Below, piece by piece: positions 1-8,385 of a stretch of 64,000 nucleotides of DNA. The number at the start of each line of letters is the position of its first letter. Within the stretch, counting starts at the first letter, position 1. Under the pieces are notes generated by a model, which saw only the letters and a program-made list of their open reading frames with translations, was not told the DNA's origin and ran no database searches. The stretch comes from Nocardia cyriacigeorgica (GTDB lineage Bacteria; Actinomycetota; Actinomycetes; Mycobacteriales; Mycobacteriaceae), in contig NZ_VBUT01000004.1 in the NCBI RefSeq assembly GCF_005863245.1, positions 558,001 through 622,000 on the forward strand, in the 5' to 3' direction. The position numbers were made by a program, and so were the translations under genes.

Positions 1-6
1 GGCCGA

Positions 7-909
7 TCAGTTCCAGTCGCCCAGCCCGTCGCGCTGGTTGAGGGTGCCGCCCGCGGTGTTCTGCACGATCACCGCGTCGCCCTTCTTCACGTTCTCGAAG
101 AACCACTTGGCGTCCTCGGTGCTGACGTTGAGGCAGCCGTGGCTGACGTTCGACACACCCTGCTGGCCCACCGACCACGGCGCGGCGTGCACGAAGATGC
201 CGCTGTTGGAGATGCGGGTGGCGTATTCGACGTCGAGCTTGTAGCCCTCGGGATCGTCGATCGGCACACCGTAGGTGGAGGAATCCATCACCATCTCGCG
301 GCGCTTCTCGCCGACGATGTAGGTGCCGTTGGGGGTCTCGTGGTCGGGCTTGCCCATCGAGGTCGGCATGGTCTTGACCACCTCACCGTTGCGGGTGACG
401 GTGATGGTCTTGGTGTTGTCGTCGGCGGTGGCGATCAGCGACTCACCGATCCGGAAGGCGCTGCGGCTGCCGCCCGCCTCCACCACGACGTCGGTTTCGG
501 CCGGCCAGAACTCGTTCGGCCGCCAGCGCACCTGCTTGTCGCTGAACCAGTAGAAGTGGCCCTCGGCCGGGTTCGAGGAGGTGATCTTGATGGCGCGCTC
601 GGCCGCGGCGCGATCGCCCACCGGCTCCTTGAAGTTGATGATGATCGGCTGCGCGACGCCGACCACCTCGCCCTCGCCGGGGTTGAGGCTCGGCGGTGCG
701 AAGTTGGCCTGCGGCGGCACCGGTTCGGTGGCCATTTCCGCCGAACCCGACGGTAGGTGGGGCGCGGCCTGGGCAGGAGCGACGAGCAACGCGCCCGCGG
801 CGGCGACCGCCGCGGTCAACAGGACGCCCTGGCGGAGCCGGTGCGCGCCACGACGGCGCGTGCTCATCGACTCGGTGGTCTTGGCGGCATACATATGTTC
901 TTCGTCCAT
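7..909 (-). CDS. L,D-transpeptidase, exported
   Basis: Peptidoglycan cross-linking enzyme expected to form 3-3 cross-links outside the membrane. An N-terminal signal or anchor (TAAVAAAGALLVAPAQA, about residues 29-46) is followed by an Ig-like domain of the mycobacterial Ldt type and a C-terminal YkuD domain. The YkuD active site is clear: IFVHAAPW, then SHGCLNV with the nucleophilic Cys near residue 259. I chose the ATG at 909 because a GAGAGATGGA stretch precedes it; ATGs at 894 and 867 are alternatives, the last leaving a short basic N-region. No lipobox is seen, so it is either secreted or held by an uncleaved signal. It stands alone, with 456 bases of non-coding sequence upstream. Confidence 0.93.
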   Translation of the reverse strand: MDEEHMYAAKTTESMSTRRRGAHRLRQGVLLTAAVAAAGALLVAPAQAAPHLPSGSAEMATEPVPPQANFAPPSLNPGEGEVVGVAQPIIINFKEPVGDRAAAERAIKITSSNPAEGHFYWFSDKQVRWRPNEFWPAETDVVVEAGGSRSAFRIGESLIATADDNTKTITVTRNGEVVKTMPTSMGKPDHETPNGTYIVGEKRREMVMDSSTYGVPIDDPEGYKLDVEYATRISNSGIFVHAAPWSVGQQGVSNVSHGCLNVSTEDAKWFFENVKKGDAVIVQNTAGGTLNQRDGLGDWN

Positions 910-1365
910 TCCATCTCTCGGCCGCACCCGCTCGCCGTGGATTGCACGGCGCGTTCGCGCGCGACCTGCGGAGCGGCCCGGTGACTGCTCACCGGACCTG
1001 CGGAGCACCCCACGGCATCGAACATGCGCGGTCCCCGCGGCGTGCGCATCGTTCTCGGCGCACCGACGGGTCGTGGAGCCCGGAGCGGCCCCGACCGGGT
1101 ATCCGCGGATCCGCTGCCGTGACGGCGGCGACCCTGGCGGCTACACCTACCGCTCCGCCGACCATTCCTACCGTTGATGAGCCGGCGTTTCCAGCCGGGT
1201 ACCGCGGTCATAGGCAACCGCCACCGGTTGTTCGATTGCGCATGGCCCGCCATGGCGTCGCGCGCCGCGGCGAAACGTGCCGCTCACGCCGGTGAGTCGC
1301 AGGCGGTGCGGTGATCGGCCCGGCCGGTCGGTATCGGCAGGCCTCAAACATGTTGGTGAGCTAAA
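910..1365. other. intergenic region upstream of the L,D-transpeptidase
   Basis: This stretch separates the start of the L,D-transpeptidase from the end of the P450 gene, both on the minus strand. Reading frames here are long only because the DNA is very GC-rich; they have no ribosome site or recognisable protein. It should hold the transpeptidase promoter and the P450 terminator, but I see no convincing hairpin or -10/-35 pair. Confidence 0.5.
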
Positions 1366-2706
1366 TCACTCGAGCACGGTGAATCGGATCCGCCTGCTCG
1401 GTCCGGTGGCGATCCCGCGCGGCAGCGCGCGTGGCAGGCGGCCGCGATCCAGCGGTGGCGCCAGCCGGAGCCGGGTGCGGCCGACGATCGTCGCGAGGGC
1501 GATGCGCAGTTCGGTATCGGCCAGCGCGGCACCCACACAGCGGCGATGACCGCCGCCGAAGGGTGCGAACTCGAACGGGGTGTAGCGGCGGTCGAGGAAA
1601 CGTTCGGGACGGAACCGGTCCGGCTCGGCCCACACCGCCGGATCGGAATGCAGCAGTGGAACCGCGACGCCCATGATGGCGTCGGGTCCCAGCGCCACCC
1701 CGCGCAGCGTGTAGGGCGCGGTGAGTCTGCGCAGCACGATCGGCACGGCCGGATGCAGCCGCAGCGTTTCCTGGCAGACCGCATCGAGGTAGGGCAGCCC
1801 GAGCAGCTCCTGCGGCGCCGGCTCCGGACCCGCGGCCCGCAGTTCGTCGCGCAACCGGTGCAGTACGGCGGGTTCGCGATGTACCCGCAGCAGCGCCCAG
1901 GCCAGCGTGTTGGCGGTGGTCTCGTGACCTGCGACGAGCAGCGTGCGCAGCTGATCGCACAGGTCGTGATCGGAGATCGTGCTGCCGTCCTCGTAGCGGG
2001 TGCCGAGCAGGGTCGAAGCGATGTCCTCACCAGGTGGGCTGTCGCGCCGCTCGGCGATATCGGCGAGCAGCAGCTGATCCAGCCGCTCGCGCGCGGCGAC
2101 GAACCGGTCCCACGGCGCCAGCCCGAACAGCCCGCGGCGCAAGCCGGGTGCCAGCATCAACGGTCCGGAGAAGCTGCCGAGGAACGCGCCGATCGCGGCG
2201 AGATAGGCAGGCCTGCGGTCGTCGCCGACGCCGAACACCGCGTCCAGGATCACCCGCAGCGTGATGGCGGTGGCCGCCGACCGCGCGTCGATGACGCTGC
2301 CGGGCCGCCATTGATCCACCTCGCAGCGCACCGATTCCGCGATGAGTTCACCGTAACCACGCACCCGCGTCCCATGCAGCGCCGGTGCCAGCAGCGCGCG
2401 GTCGCGGCGGTGGCGTTCGCCGCCGGTCAGGATGAGCGAGGCCGTGCCGACCAGCGGTTCGATCGGGTTCGGCCGCGGTGGAACCAGTGCGTCGACCGGC
2501 GCGCGGAACACCTCGCGCGCGCCCTCGGAGGTTCCGGTGAACACCGCTTCGCCGAGTCCGGGGAACCGCAGCAGGAACGGATCGCCGTCACGCTCGCGCC
2601 GCCTGCGGAAGTACCACTGGAAGTCGATCCCCGCGGCGGCGGCATGCACGAGCGCCGCGCGCGGCCGGCGCAGCACCACCTGCCCGGCGCGGGTGCTCGG
2701 TTCCAT
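1366..2706 (-). CDS. cytochrome P450
   Basis: Haem monooxygenase of 446 residues, complete. The I-helix oxygen-activation motif AGHETT is at residues 259-264, the K-helix ExxR (ETLR) at 313-316, and the haem loop FAPFGGGHRRC places the thiolate ligand at Cys390. The long HETTANTLAWAL helix and the FGGGHRRCVG loop resemble the CYP110/CYP135/CYP138 group more than soluble class I CYPs such as CYP125; this is recalled similarity, not a search. It is the last gene of a minus-strand run: the serine hydrolase ends 32 bases upstream, so the two are probably co-transcribed. No ferredoxin or reductase gene is adjacent. No clear ribosome site precedes the ATG. Substrate is unknown. Confidence 0.93.
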   Translation of the reverse strand: MEPSTRAGQVVLRRPRAALVHAAAAGIDFQWYFRRRRERDGDPFLLRFPGLGEAVFTGTSEGAREVFRAPVDALVPPRPNPIEPLVGTASLILTGGERHRRDRALLAPALHGTRVRGYGELIAESVRCEVDQWRPGSVIDARSAATAITLRVILDAVFGVGDDRRPAYLAAIGAFLGSFSGPLMLAPGLRRGLFGLAPWDRFVAARERLDQLLLADIAERRDSPPGEDIASTLLGTRYEDGSTISDHDLCDQLRTLLVAGHETTANTLAWALLRVHREPAVLHRLRDELRAAGPEPAPQELLGLPYLDAVCQETLRLHPAVPIVLRRLTAPYTLRGVALGPDAIMGVAVPLLHSDPAVWAEPDRFRPERFLDRRYTPFEFAPFGGGHRRCVGAALADTELRIALATIVGRTRLRLAPPLDRGRLPRALPRGIATGPSRRIRFTVLE

Positions 2707-2738
2707 ACCGCTGGATACGGGCGGTGGACGGCGGCGGT

Positions 2739-3998
2739 TCAGTGCTCGTGGACGGTGTCGAGATCGTCGACGGGACGTTCCTTGCGGACGGTATTGCGGG
2801 CCAGCGCCGCCAACCGGGCCAGCCGGGCGTCACCGAGCGCGGTGACCGCGTTGCCGAGCCGATTGGTGACGAACGCGACCGACATGCCGAGCAGCGGATC
2901 GGCATATGCCCCGGACCCGCCGACGCCGTAGTGCCCGAAGGCTTTTCGCGGCTGCTGCTTGGTCATCAGCACCGGACGGTGATAGCCGAGAGTGAACCGC
3001 AGCGGGAACCCGAGCACATAGTCGCGGCTCTCGGTCGGCTGCACCTGATTGATCTTCTCGATGGTCTCGGGCTTCAAGAACTGAATCATGCGCCCGCGAT
3101 CGGCGCCGAGCCCGGCGACCTGTCCGCGATTGGCGAGTGCGCCGTACATCCTGGCCAGCGCACGCGCCGAGAACACGCCGTTCCAGCCCGGCATCACCGC
3201 ATCGTGCACCCGCGGATCGCGCACCAGCTCGTCGAAACTCTCCGGCATTCCGGCCTCGGCCAGCCCGCGCACCGGCCGCACCCACGACAGCACCGACGAC
3301 GCGGTATTCCAGCGGATACCGGGCGGAGCCAGGTGCGGAAATGTCTTGGCGATCCGGTAGCGCTCGGATTCGGGTACCCGGAACCAGAATTCGTCGGTGC
3401 CCAGCGGGATCGCGATCTCGCGGCGCAGCACGTCGGTGAAGGGCTCGCCGGTCACCCGCTGCACCAGTTCGGCGACCAGCCAGCCGAAGGTGATGGCGTG
3501 GTAGCCGGAGGTGCGGATGCGCCGCGGGTCCGGCGGGCTGTCGGCCAGCGCCCGCACCACCGAGTCGTAGTCGAGGATGCCCTCGCGGCCCGGCACCAGC
3601 CCGCGCACCCGGTGCAGACCGGCGCGGTGGGACAGCACATCGCGCACGGTGATGTCCTCTTTTCCGTGCGCGGCGAACTCCGGCCAGTACTCGGCGACGG
3701 GCGTGTCGTAATCGATGAGACCGCGTTCGGCCACCCGGTGCAGCACCGTCGAGGCGACACCCTTGCCGGTGGAGAAGGTCAGCGCGACGTTCTCGCCGTT
3801 CCAGCGCTTGTCCTTGGCGGCCCAGCCGGCCCAGATGTCGACCACCGGTTCGCCGTCCAGATAGATCGCCAGCGCGCCGCCGCCCCGGCTGGGCTGGGTG
3901 AACATGCCGAAGAAATGGTCGGCCAGCCGGATGAACCGCGGGTCGACCAGCATCTCGCGCGGGGCCGAGAGCCCGCGCGCCGGTTCGGCCGTGCTCAC
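2739..3998 (-). CDS. serine hydrolase, beta-lactamase/esterase (EstB-like) family
   Basis: Predicted 419-residue hydrolase with the class C beta-lactamase fold, a family that in actinobacteria is mostly esterases and lipases. The nucleophile motif SxxK appears as STGK (in LTFSTGKGVAST), the Tyr motif as YHAITFGWL, and the third motif as HYGVGGSG near the C terminus. No signal peptide is seen, so it is probably cytoplasmic. The start is a GTG at 3998 that overlaps the upstream gene's TGA in a GTGA junction, which strongly supports coupled translation with the secreted protein upstream. The P450 gene follows 32 bases later. True beta-lactamase activity is less likely than ester hydrolysis. Confidence 0.88.
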   Translation of the reverse strand: MSTAEPARGLSAPREMLVDPRFIRLADHFFGMFTQPSRGGGALAIYLDGEPVVDIWAGWAAKDKRWNGENVALTFSTGKGVASTVLHRVAERGLIDYDTPVAEYWPEFAAHGKEDITVRDVLSHRAGLHRVRGLVPGREGILDYDSVVRALADSPPDPRRIRTSGYHAITFGWLVAELVQRVTGEPFTDVLRREIAIPLGTDEFWFRVPESERYRIAKTFPHLAPPGIRWNTASSVLSWVRPVRGLAEAGMPESFDELVRDPRVHDAVMPGWNGVFSARALARMYGALANRGQVAGLGADRGRMIQFLKPETIEKINQVQPTESRDYVLGFPLRFTLGYHRPVLMTKQQPRKAFGHYGVGGSGAYADPLLGMSVAFVTNRLGNAVTALGDARLARLAALARNTVRKERPVDDLDTVHEH

Positions 3999-4513
3999 GA
4001 CCGCTGCCAGCGGCCCACCGGAGTCGCCAGGCAGGCCTCGCCGGTCCCGGCGTTCCAGGCGAACGCCGCCACGCCGAGGCACACCACGGCATTCTCACCG
4101 GAAAGCACTTGGGCGCGGGATCCGTCCAGGGCCAGCGATACCGCCACCGTGTCCGAACTCGGTGCGCCGCCCACCGGCAGCAGTGAGGTCAACGCCACGG
4201 CGTCGGGTCCGAGCCCGACAGCGATCGGCACCCCGCCGACCCCTTCGCTCGCGCCGAGTCCGCCTGCCGCGCCGATCCCGACCGCGGTGGCGCCCGACGA
4301 TGCTATGGCGTAACCGATGCCGTCCACTCCGGCCGAGCGCGCCTTACCGGTCGCGCTCGAACGCGCGCGGCAGCCGTGGTCGCCATCGAGGATCATCACG
4401 TCGGCTCCGTTGTCCGCGGCGCATTGCACGGTATTTGCCGAGGCCACCGCCGGTGCCGCGAGACAGGCCCCGGCTGTCGCGGTGGCGCAGGCGATCGCGC
4501 TGATCAGCTTCAT
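3995..4513 (-). CDS. small secreted protein of unknown function
   Basis: A 172-residue protein with a clear Sec signal (MKLISAIACATATAGACLAAPAVASA). The mature part carries four or more cysteines (VQCAADNG, DGDHGCRA, VVCLGVAAF, GEACLATPVG) that could form disulfides, and a Gly/Ala-rich middle. The start at 4513 is preceded by AGAGGAG at good spacing. It is the first gene of an operon with the serine hydrolase, joined by a 4-bp overlap, and the P450. I do not recognise the family with certainty; Nocardia and Rhodococcus encode similar secreted proteins. Confidence 0.75.
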   Translation of the reverse strand: MKLISAIACATATAGACLAAPAVASANTVQCAADNGADVMILDGDHGCRARSSATGKARSAGVDGIGYAIASSGATAVGIGAAGGLGASEGVGGVPIAVGLGPDAVALTSLLPVGGAPSSDTVAVSLALDGSRAQVLSGENAVVCLGVAAFAWNAGTGEACLATPVGRWQRS

Positions 4514-4722
4514 GTCCGACTCCTCTCGCACCGGCCTCCTCACCATAGGCGAGATCGTTGCTGCGGGGGCGGTTCCGGGCGCATGCGCGACGCGCGGCGC
4601 GGCGTTCGACTCGACCGCACCGAAGCGGTGGTGTATTCATTTCGAGGTATTTCAAGCACTGTTGTGGACTTCGGATTCGTACGGGGGTGTGAGTTCGGCG
4701 TTGCTGCTCGGGAGGACTTTTC

Positions 4723-5355
4723 GTGTCTGGTCGATCGACCTTCGCCCATCGCGCGCTCGCGGCCTGTGCCGTCGCGGCGGCGCTCGTACCGTTCGCCGCC
4801 GGGTGTAGCACCACCGTCACCGGCACCGCGCAACCCGCGCTGGACAACGCGATATCCCCGACCAGCAGCGCCGAATCGACCTCCGATTCCGAGCCGACCA
4901 GCACCCGCTCGCCGCGCACCACGACCAGCACCGCGCCGACCGGCGGCAACACCTCCTTCGACGCCGAGATCGGCGACTGCGTGACCCTCGGTGGCACCAC
5001 CACCGACGCCGAGATCGATCGGGCCTCCTGTGGCAGCCGCGCGGCCAACTACAAGGTCATCGGCAAGGTGGCCAAGCGATCCGAATGCGTCAGCGATGCC
5101 GACAGCTACTACGCCGAAACCGTCAACGGTGTCGAGCAGGGCGCGCTGTGCCTGGATATCGACTGGGTGGTCGGCGGCTGCATGGATGTCGGCGGTGAGG
5201 ATCCCAAGCGGGTGGACTGCACCGAACCGGCCGTCGACGGGGTGAAGGTGCTCTCGATCGAGCAGGACGCCGACTCCGCCGATGCCTGCGGTGCGGGCGG
5301 CAGCGGGTACGTCTACCCGGAGCGCCGGTTCGTGGTGTGCGTCGAGGAGCTGTAG
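4723..5355 (+). CDS. LppU-like lipoprotein
   Basis: A 210-residue surface lipoprotein. The signal peptide ends in the lipobox FAAGC (Cys near residue 28), followed by a Ser/Thr/Pro-rich tether to about residue 70 and a folded domain with paired cysteines (IGDCVTLGG, ASCGSRAAN, SECVSDAD, GALCLDI, GGCMDVGG, DCTEP, DACGAGGS, VVCVEEL). The FDAEIGDCV start and cysteine spacing resemble the actinobacterial LppU group. The start is GTG with GGAGGAC just upstream. It is divergent from the secreted protein at 4513 and convergent with the S1 protease, with a strong hairpin between them. Function unknown. Confidence 0.85.
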   Translation: MSGRSTFAHRALAACAVAAALVPFAAGCSTTVTGTAQPALDNAISPTSSAESTSDSEPTSTRSPRTTTSTAPTGGNTSFDAEIGDCVTLGGTTTDAEIDRASCGSRAANYKVIGKVAKRSECVSDADSYYAETVNGVEQGALCLDIDWVVGGCMDVGGEDPKRVDCTEPAVDGVKVLSIEQDADSADACGAGGSGYVYPERRFVVCVEEL

Positions 5356-5418
5356 GTTCCCCGCGTCACCGCACCTGCTCTACCGGGGCCGGCCGCACCA
5401 CCGAAGCCCCTGAAACGC

Positions 5419-5450
5419 CGAATGAGCGGGCGCTCACGCCCGCTCATTCG
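5419..5450. terminator. bidirectional terminator hairpin
   Basis: Perfect 14-bp inverted repeat (CGAATGAGCGGGCG, loop CTCA, exact complement) between the convergent LppU-like and S1 protease genes. No T-tract is needed in high-GC actinobacteria. It should stop transcripts from both sides. Confidence 0.85.
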
Positions 5451-5472
5451 CTGAAAGTTCTACCGGTCCGGA

Positions 5473-6147
5473 TCAGATGGGCCGGAAACCCGCGCCCGTC
5501 CCGCCGCGCGCGTTGACGTCGTCCATGATCGCGGTCAGGTTGGTGCCGACCTCGGGGCCGAAGCAGGCGATGGCCAGGTAGGCGTTCACCATGCCGACGA
5601 GGGTGGACCCGACGACAACCGGTGCTCCGGAATCGCCTTCGACCACGCACATCTGGGCCCAGGTCTCGTAGTTGGTCTGGAAGATGTCGCCCCAGGTGAC
5701 GCCGCAGGTGTTGCCGGTGGTCCGGCCTTCCTTGCAGACGATGGTCGGGAACTGCGGTGCCGCCCCGATCCCGGTGATGGTGACGTTGCCGATCCGGTTC
5801 ACCGGGGTGATCCGGTTCGGATCGAACTGGATGACGGCGTAATCGAGTTCGTGGTTGGAGAAGACGAACTTGCCGATCGGCCCGTAGCCGCGGTCCACCT
5901 CGGCGTACACCTGCGCGCCCGCGTCGCCGCAGTGCCCGGCGGTGAGTCCGACCAGTCGTCCCGCCGCATCGTGGCCGACCGTGGTGACCGTGCACTCGAA
6001 CATGTTGTCGATGACGATTCCTGATCCACCGCCGATGACCGGCGCGCCTGGTGCGGCGCCGGCGGCGCCAGCGCCGGTCCCGAGCAGCGCCGCTCCGATG
6101 GCGACGGCGAGGACGGCGTTGGCCGCCTTGGCGAGTTTGCTGAACAT
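5473..6147 (-). CDS. secreted S1-family (trypsin-like) serine protease
   Basis: A 224-residue exported chymotrypsin-fold protease. The signal (AANAVLAVAIGAALLGTGAGAAGAAPGAP) is followed directly by the catalytic domain with no obvious pro-domain. The full triad is visible: His in LTAGHCG, Asp in LDYAVIQF, Ser in VEGDSGAPV. Four cysteines in the catalytic domain could pair. The start is ATG 6147 with GGAGGGAC upstream. It is monocistronic and divergent from the mce operon. Nocardia and mycobacteria often carry such small secreted proteases; the target is unknown. Confidence 0.9.
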   Translation of the reverse strand: MFSKLAKAANAVLAVAIGAALLGTGAGAAGAAPGAPVIGGGSGIVIDNMFECTVTTVGHDAAGRLVGLTAGHCGDAGAQVYAEVDRGYGPIGKFVFSNHELDYAVIQFDPNRITPVNRIGNVTITGIGAAPQFPTIVCKEGRTTGNTCGVTWGDIFQTNYETWAQMCVVEGDSGAPVVVGSTLVGMVNAYLAIACFGPEVGTNLTAIMDDVNARGGTGAGFRPI

Positions 6148-6660
6148 GTCCCTCCAGACGTCGGAAGCCCGCACGATATCAATGTGCGAGACCCATCGTG
6201 TCAGTATTTGCGCTCGGGCGCGTCATCGGCCGGGCCGAGCCCGCCGGGACGCCGATTTCCATACATGTCGCCGGGTTTGTCTCTTTCCATCGAAATAGCC
6301 TCTTGCTATCACCGACTCGATTATTGTCAGCGAAGTTTACAAAGCGAGTCCTGCCATGGTCGGCTGTCCAGAATTGAATCCCGCGCAATTTCGATGAATG
6401 GTTTCCCTATTTATTAGGAACGGCTCCGCGTCGGGTCCGGCTCACATGCAGGGACTCTGTAACTTGTTCCAGTTCTATTCCGGGAAAGATTGGGATCAAT
6501 ACCAACTCCGGCGCGATAACTCAGTGGTCACAGTGCATAGTGACAACGGTCTATGACCGCAATCACATGTCTATGGTGTGTTCTGCGCTACTCCGTAGTA
6601 AGGTGCGTCAAGCAAACAAGTCGTCGGGGCAGGTAAACCGACGTCGAGAGGGGTTAGTCA
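6148..6660. promoter_or_regulatory. AT-rich divergent promoter region upstream of the mce operon
   Basis: A 513-base gene-free stretch between the S1 protease and yrbEA. It is clearly poorer in G+C than its flanks, for example around 6290-6430 and 6460-6600. It contains an interrupted palindrome at 6525-6546 (TGGTCAC, 8 bases, GTGACAA; one mismatch) that could bind a regulator of the mce operon. The short reading frames here have no ribosome sites. Expected to hold both divergent promoters and probably a long mce leader. Confidence 0.6.
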
Positions 6661-7515
6661 GTGCAGTCGACCAAGAGTCCACCAGCGGGTTCGAGATTGA
6701 GCGATGCGGTCGAGTGGACCAAGGACTACTGGCGCGACCATCCCAAAAAGTCGCTGGAAACCCTCGGCCGTCAGATGACGATGGGCGCCCAGGCCGTCAC
6801 CGAACTCGTCGTCGCCATCTTCCGGCGGCGGTTTCCGTTCGACGAGTTCATCCGCCAGTGCGCCTTCATGGCCAGCGTCGCCGCCGCGCCCACGCTGCTC
6901 GTCGCCATCCCGATCGGCGTCATCGTCTCGATCCAGGTCGGTGCGGTCGCCGGCCAGGTCGGCGCCACCTCGTTCATCGGTGCGGCCAACGGCCTCGGCA
7001 TCATCCAGCAGGGCGCGCCACTGGTCACCGTGCTGATGATCGCCGGCGCCGTCGGTTCGGCCATCTGCGCCGACCTCGGCTCGAGAACCATCCGCGAGGA
7101 AATCGACGCCATGAAGGTGATGGGCGTCGACCCGATGCGGCGGCTGGTCGCCCCCCGGCTCGGCGCGGCGATGATCGTCAGCGTGCTGCTGTGCGGGTTC
7201 GTCGTCTTCGTCGGCTTCCTGACCGGCTACATCTTCAATATCTTCGCCCAGGGCGGCACCCCCGGCTCCTATATCGCGACCTTCTCCTCGTTCGCGGTGA
7301 CGTTGGATCTGCTGGTGGCGCTGGTCAAGTCGCTGCTGTTCGGCCTGCTCGCGGCGATCATCGCCTGCGATACCGGGCTCAACACCCGCGGCGGCCCCGG
7401 CGGTGTGGCCAACTCGGTCAACACGGCCGTCGTCATGTCCGCGGTGATGTTGTTCGGCGTGAACGTCATCTTCACGCAGGTCTACAACACCCTCTTCCCC
7501 CCGACGGTGGTGTAG
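6661..7515 (+). CDS. yrbEA: YrbE-type MlaE permease, mce operon subunit A
   Basis: Integral-membrane permease of an Mce lipid importer, 284 residues. It has an N-terminal amphipathic/basic stretch, then MlaE-family transmembrane helices, with the conserved motif IREEIDAMKVMGVDPMRRLVAPR (residues about 145-167) that is typical of the cytoplasmic coupling loop meeting the MceG/MlaF ATPase. The start is GTG behind GAGAGGGGTT. It is the first gene of a ten-gene operon and the stop is three bases from yrbEB. The ATPase is not encoded in the window, as is usual for mce loci. Confidence 0.95.
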   Translation: MQSTKSPPAGSRLSDAVEWTKDYWRDHPKKSLETLGRQMTMGAQAVTELVVAIFRRRFPFDEFIRQCAFMASVAAAPTLLVAIPIGVIVSIQVGAVAGQVGATSFIGAANGLGIIQQGAPLVTVLMIAGAVGSAICADLGSRTIREEIDAMKVMGVDPMRRLVAPRLGAAMIVSVLLCGFVVFVGFLTGYIFNIFAQGGTPGSYIATFSSFAVTLDLLVALVKSLLFGLLAAIIACDTGLNTRGGPGGVANSVNTAVVMSAVMLFGVNVIFTQVYNTLFPPTVV

Positions 7516-7518
7516 CCG

Positions 7519-8382
7519 GTGTCAGCGACCTATGTGCCGCCCCTGCTGCGGCCCTTCCAGAAGCTCCGCTCCGCGGCCACCGCGCCCAAGGACATGCTGG
7601 CCCGCCTCGGCCACCAGGTGTTCTTCTTCCTGCGCTCCATCGGCTCGATGCCGCTGGCGTTCAAGCAGTACCCGAAGGAAGTCTGGCGGCTGCTGTCCGA
7701 TGTCACCTGGGGCAACGGCAATCTCGTCGTCGGTGGCGGCACCATCGGCGTCATCCTGATCCTGTCCGCCTTCGGCGGTATGACCGTCGGCATCCAGGGC
7801 CACACCTCACTGAACCTGCTCGGCCTGAGCCCGATCACCGGCGCCATCTCGGCCTTCGCGACCACCCGTGAGCTCGGCCCGCTGCTGGCGGCGCTGGCCT
7901 TCGCGGCGCAGGCCGGCTGCCGGTTCACCGCCCAGCTGGGCGCCATGCGCATCTCCGAGGAGATCGACGCGCTCGAATCGGTCGCCATCCGTCCGCTGCC
8001 CTACCTGGTCAGCACCCGGATGATCGCCGCGATGATCACCATCGTCCCGCTGTACTGCCTGGGCCTTGCCATGGCCTACATCTCCTGCGCGGTCACCGTG
8101 CAGCTGATCGGCGGCACCGACAGCGGTACCTACATGCATTACTTCTACCAATTCCTGATACCGACCGACGTGCTCTATTCGCTGCTCAAAGCGATCGTGT
8201 TCGTCGCGATCACCACGTTCATCCAGTGCTACTACGGCTTCTTCGCCTCGGGTGGTCCCGAGGGTGTCGGTGTGGCAGCGGGTCGCGCGATCAAGATGTG
8301 CATCATCGTGGTCGTCTTCGCCGACCTGTTCATGACCTTGGCAATCTGGGGTGTCAACCCCGGCATCCGGATCTCGGGGTAG
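7519..8382 (+). CDS. yrbEB: YrbE-type MlaE permease, mce operon subunit B
   Basis: Second permease of the Mce importer, 287 residues, paired with YrbEA. The coupling-loop motif reads ISEEIDALESVAIRPLPYLVSTR and the central TTRELGPLLAALAFAAQAG is typical MlaE. It starts with GTG three bases after the yrbEA stop and ends three bases before mceA. Expected role: with YrbEA it forms the inner-membrane channel that accepts lipid from the periplasmic Mce assembly. Confidence 0.95.
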   Translation: MSATYVPPLLRPFQKLRSAATAPKDMLARLGHQVFFFLRSIGSMPLAFKQYPKEVWRLLSDVTWGNGNLVVGGGTIGVILILSAFGGMTVGIQGHTSLNLLGLSPITGAISAFATTRELGPLLAALAFAAQAGCRFTAQLGAMRISEEIDALESVAIRPLPYLVSTRMIAAMITIVPLYCLGLAMAYISCAVTVQLIGGTDSGTYMHYFYQFLIPTDVLYSLLKAIVFVAITTFIQCYYGFFASGGPEGVGVAAGRAIKMCIIVVVFADLFMTLAIWGVNPGIRISG

Positions 8383-8385
8383 GTA

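Noticed and set aside
6540..6660. N-terminal coding extension upstream of yrbEA.
   Set aside because: The frame differs from yrbEA, the DNA is AT-rich and the ribosome site lies just before GTG 6661.
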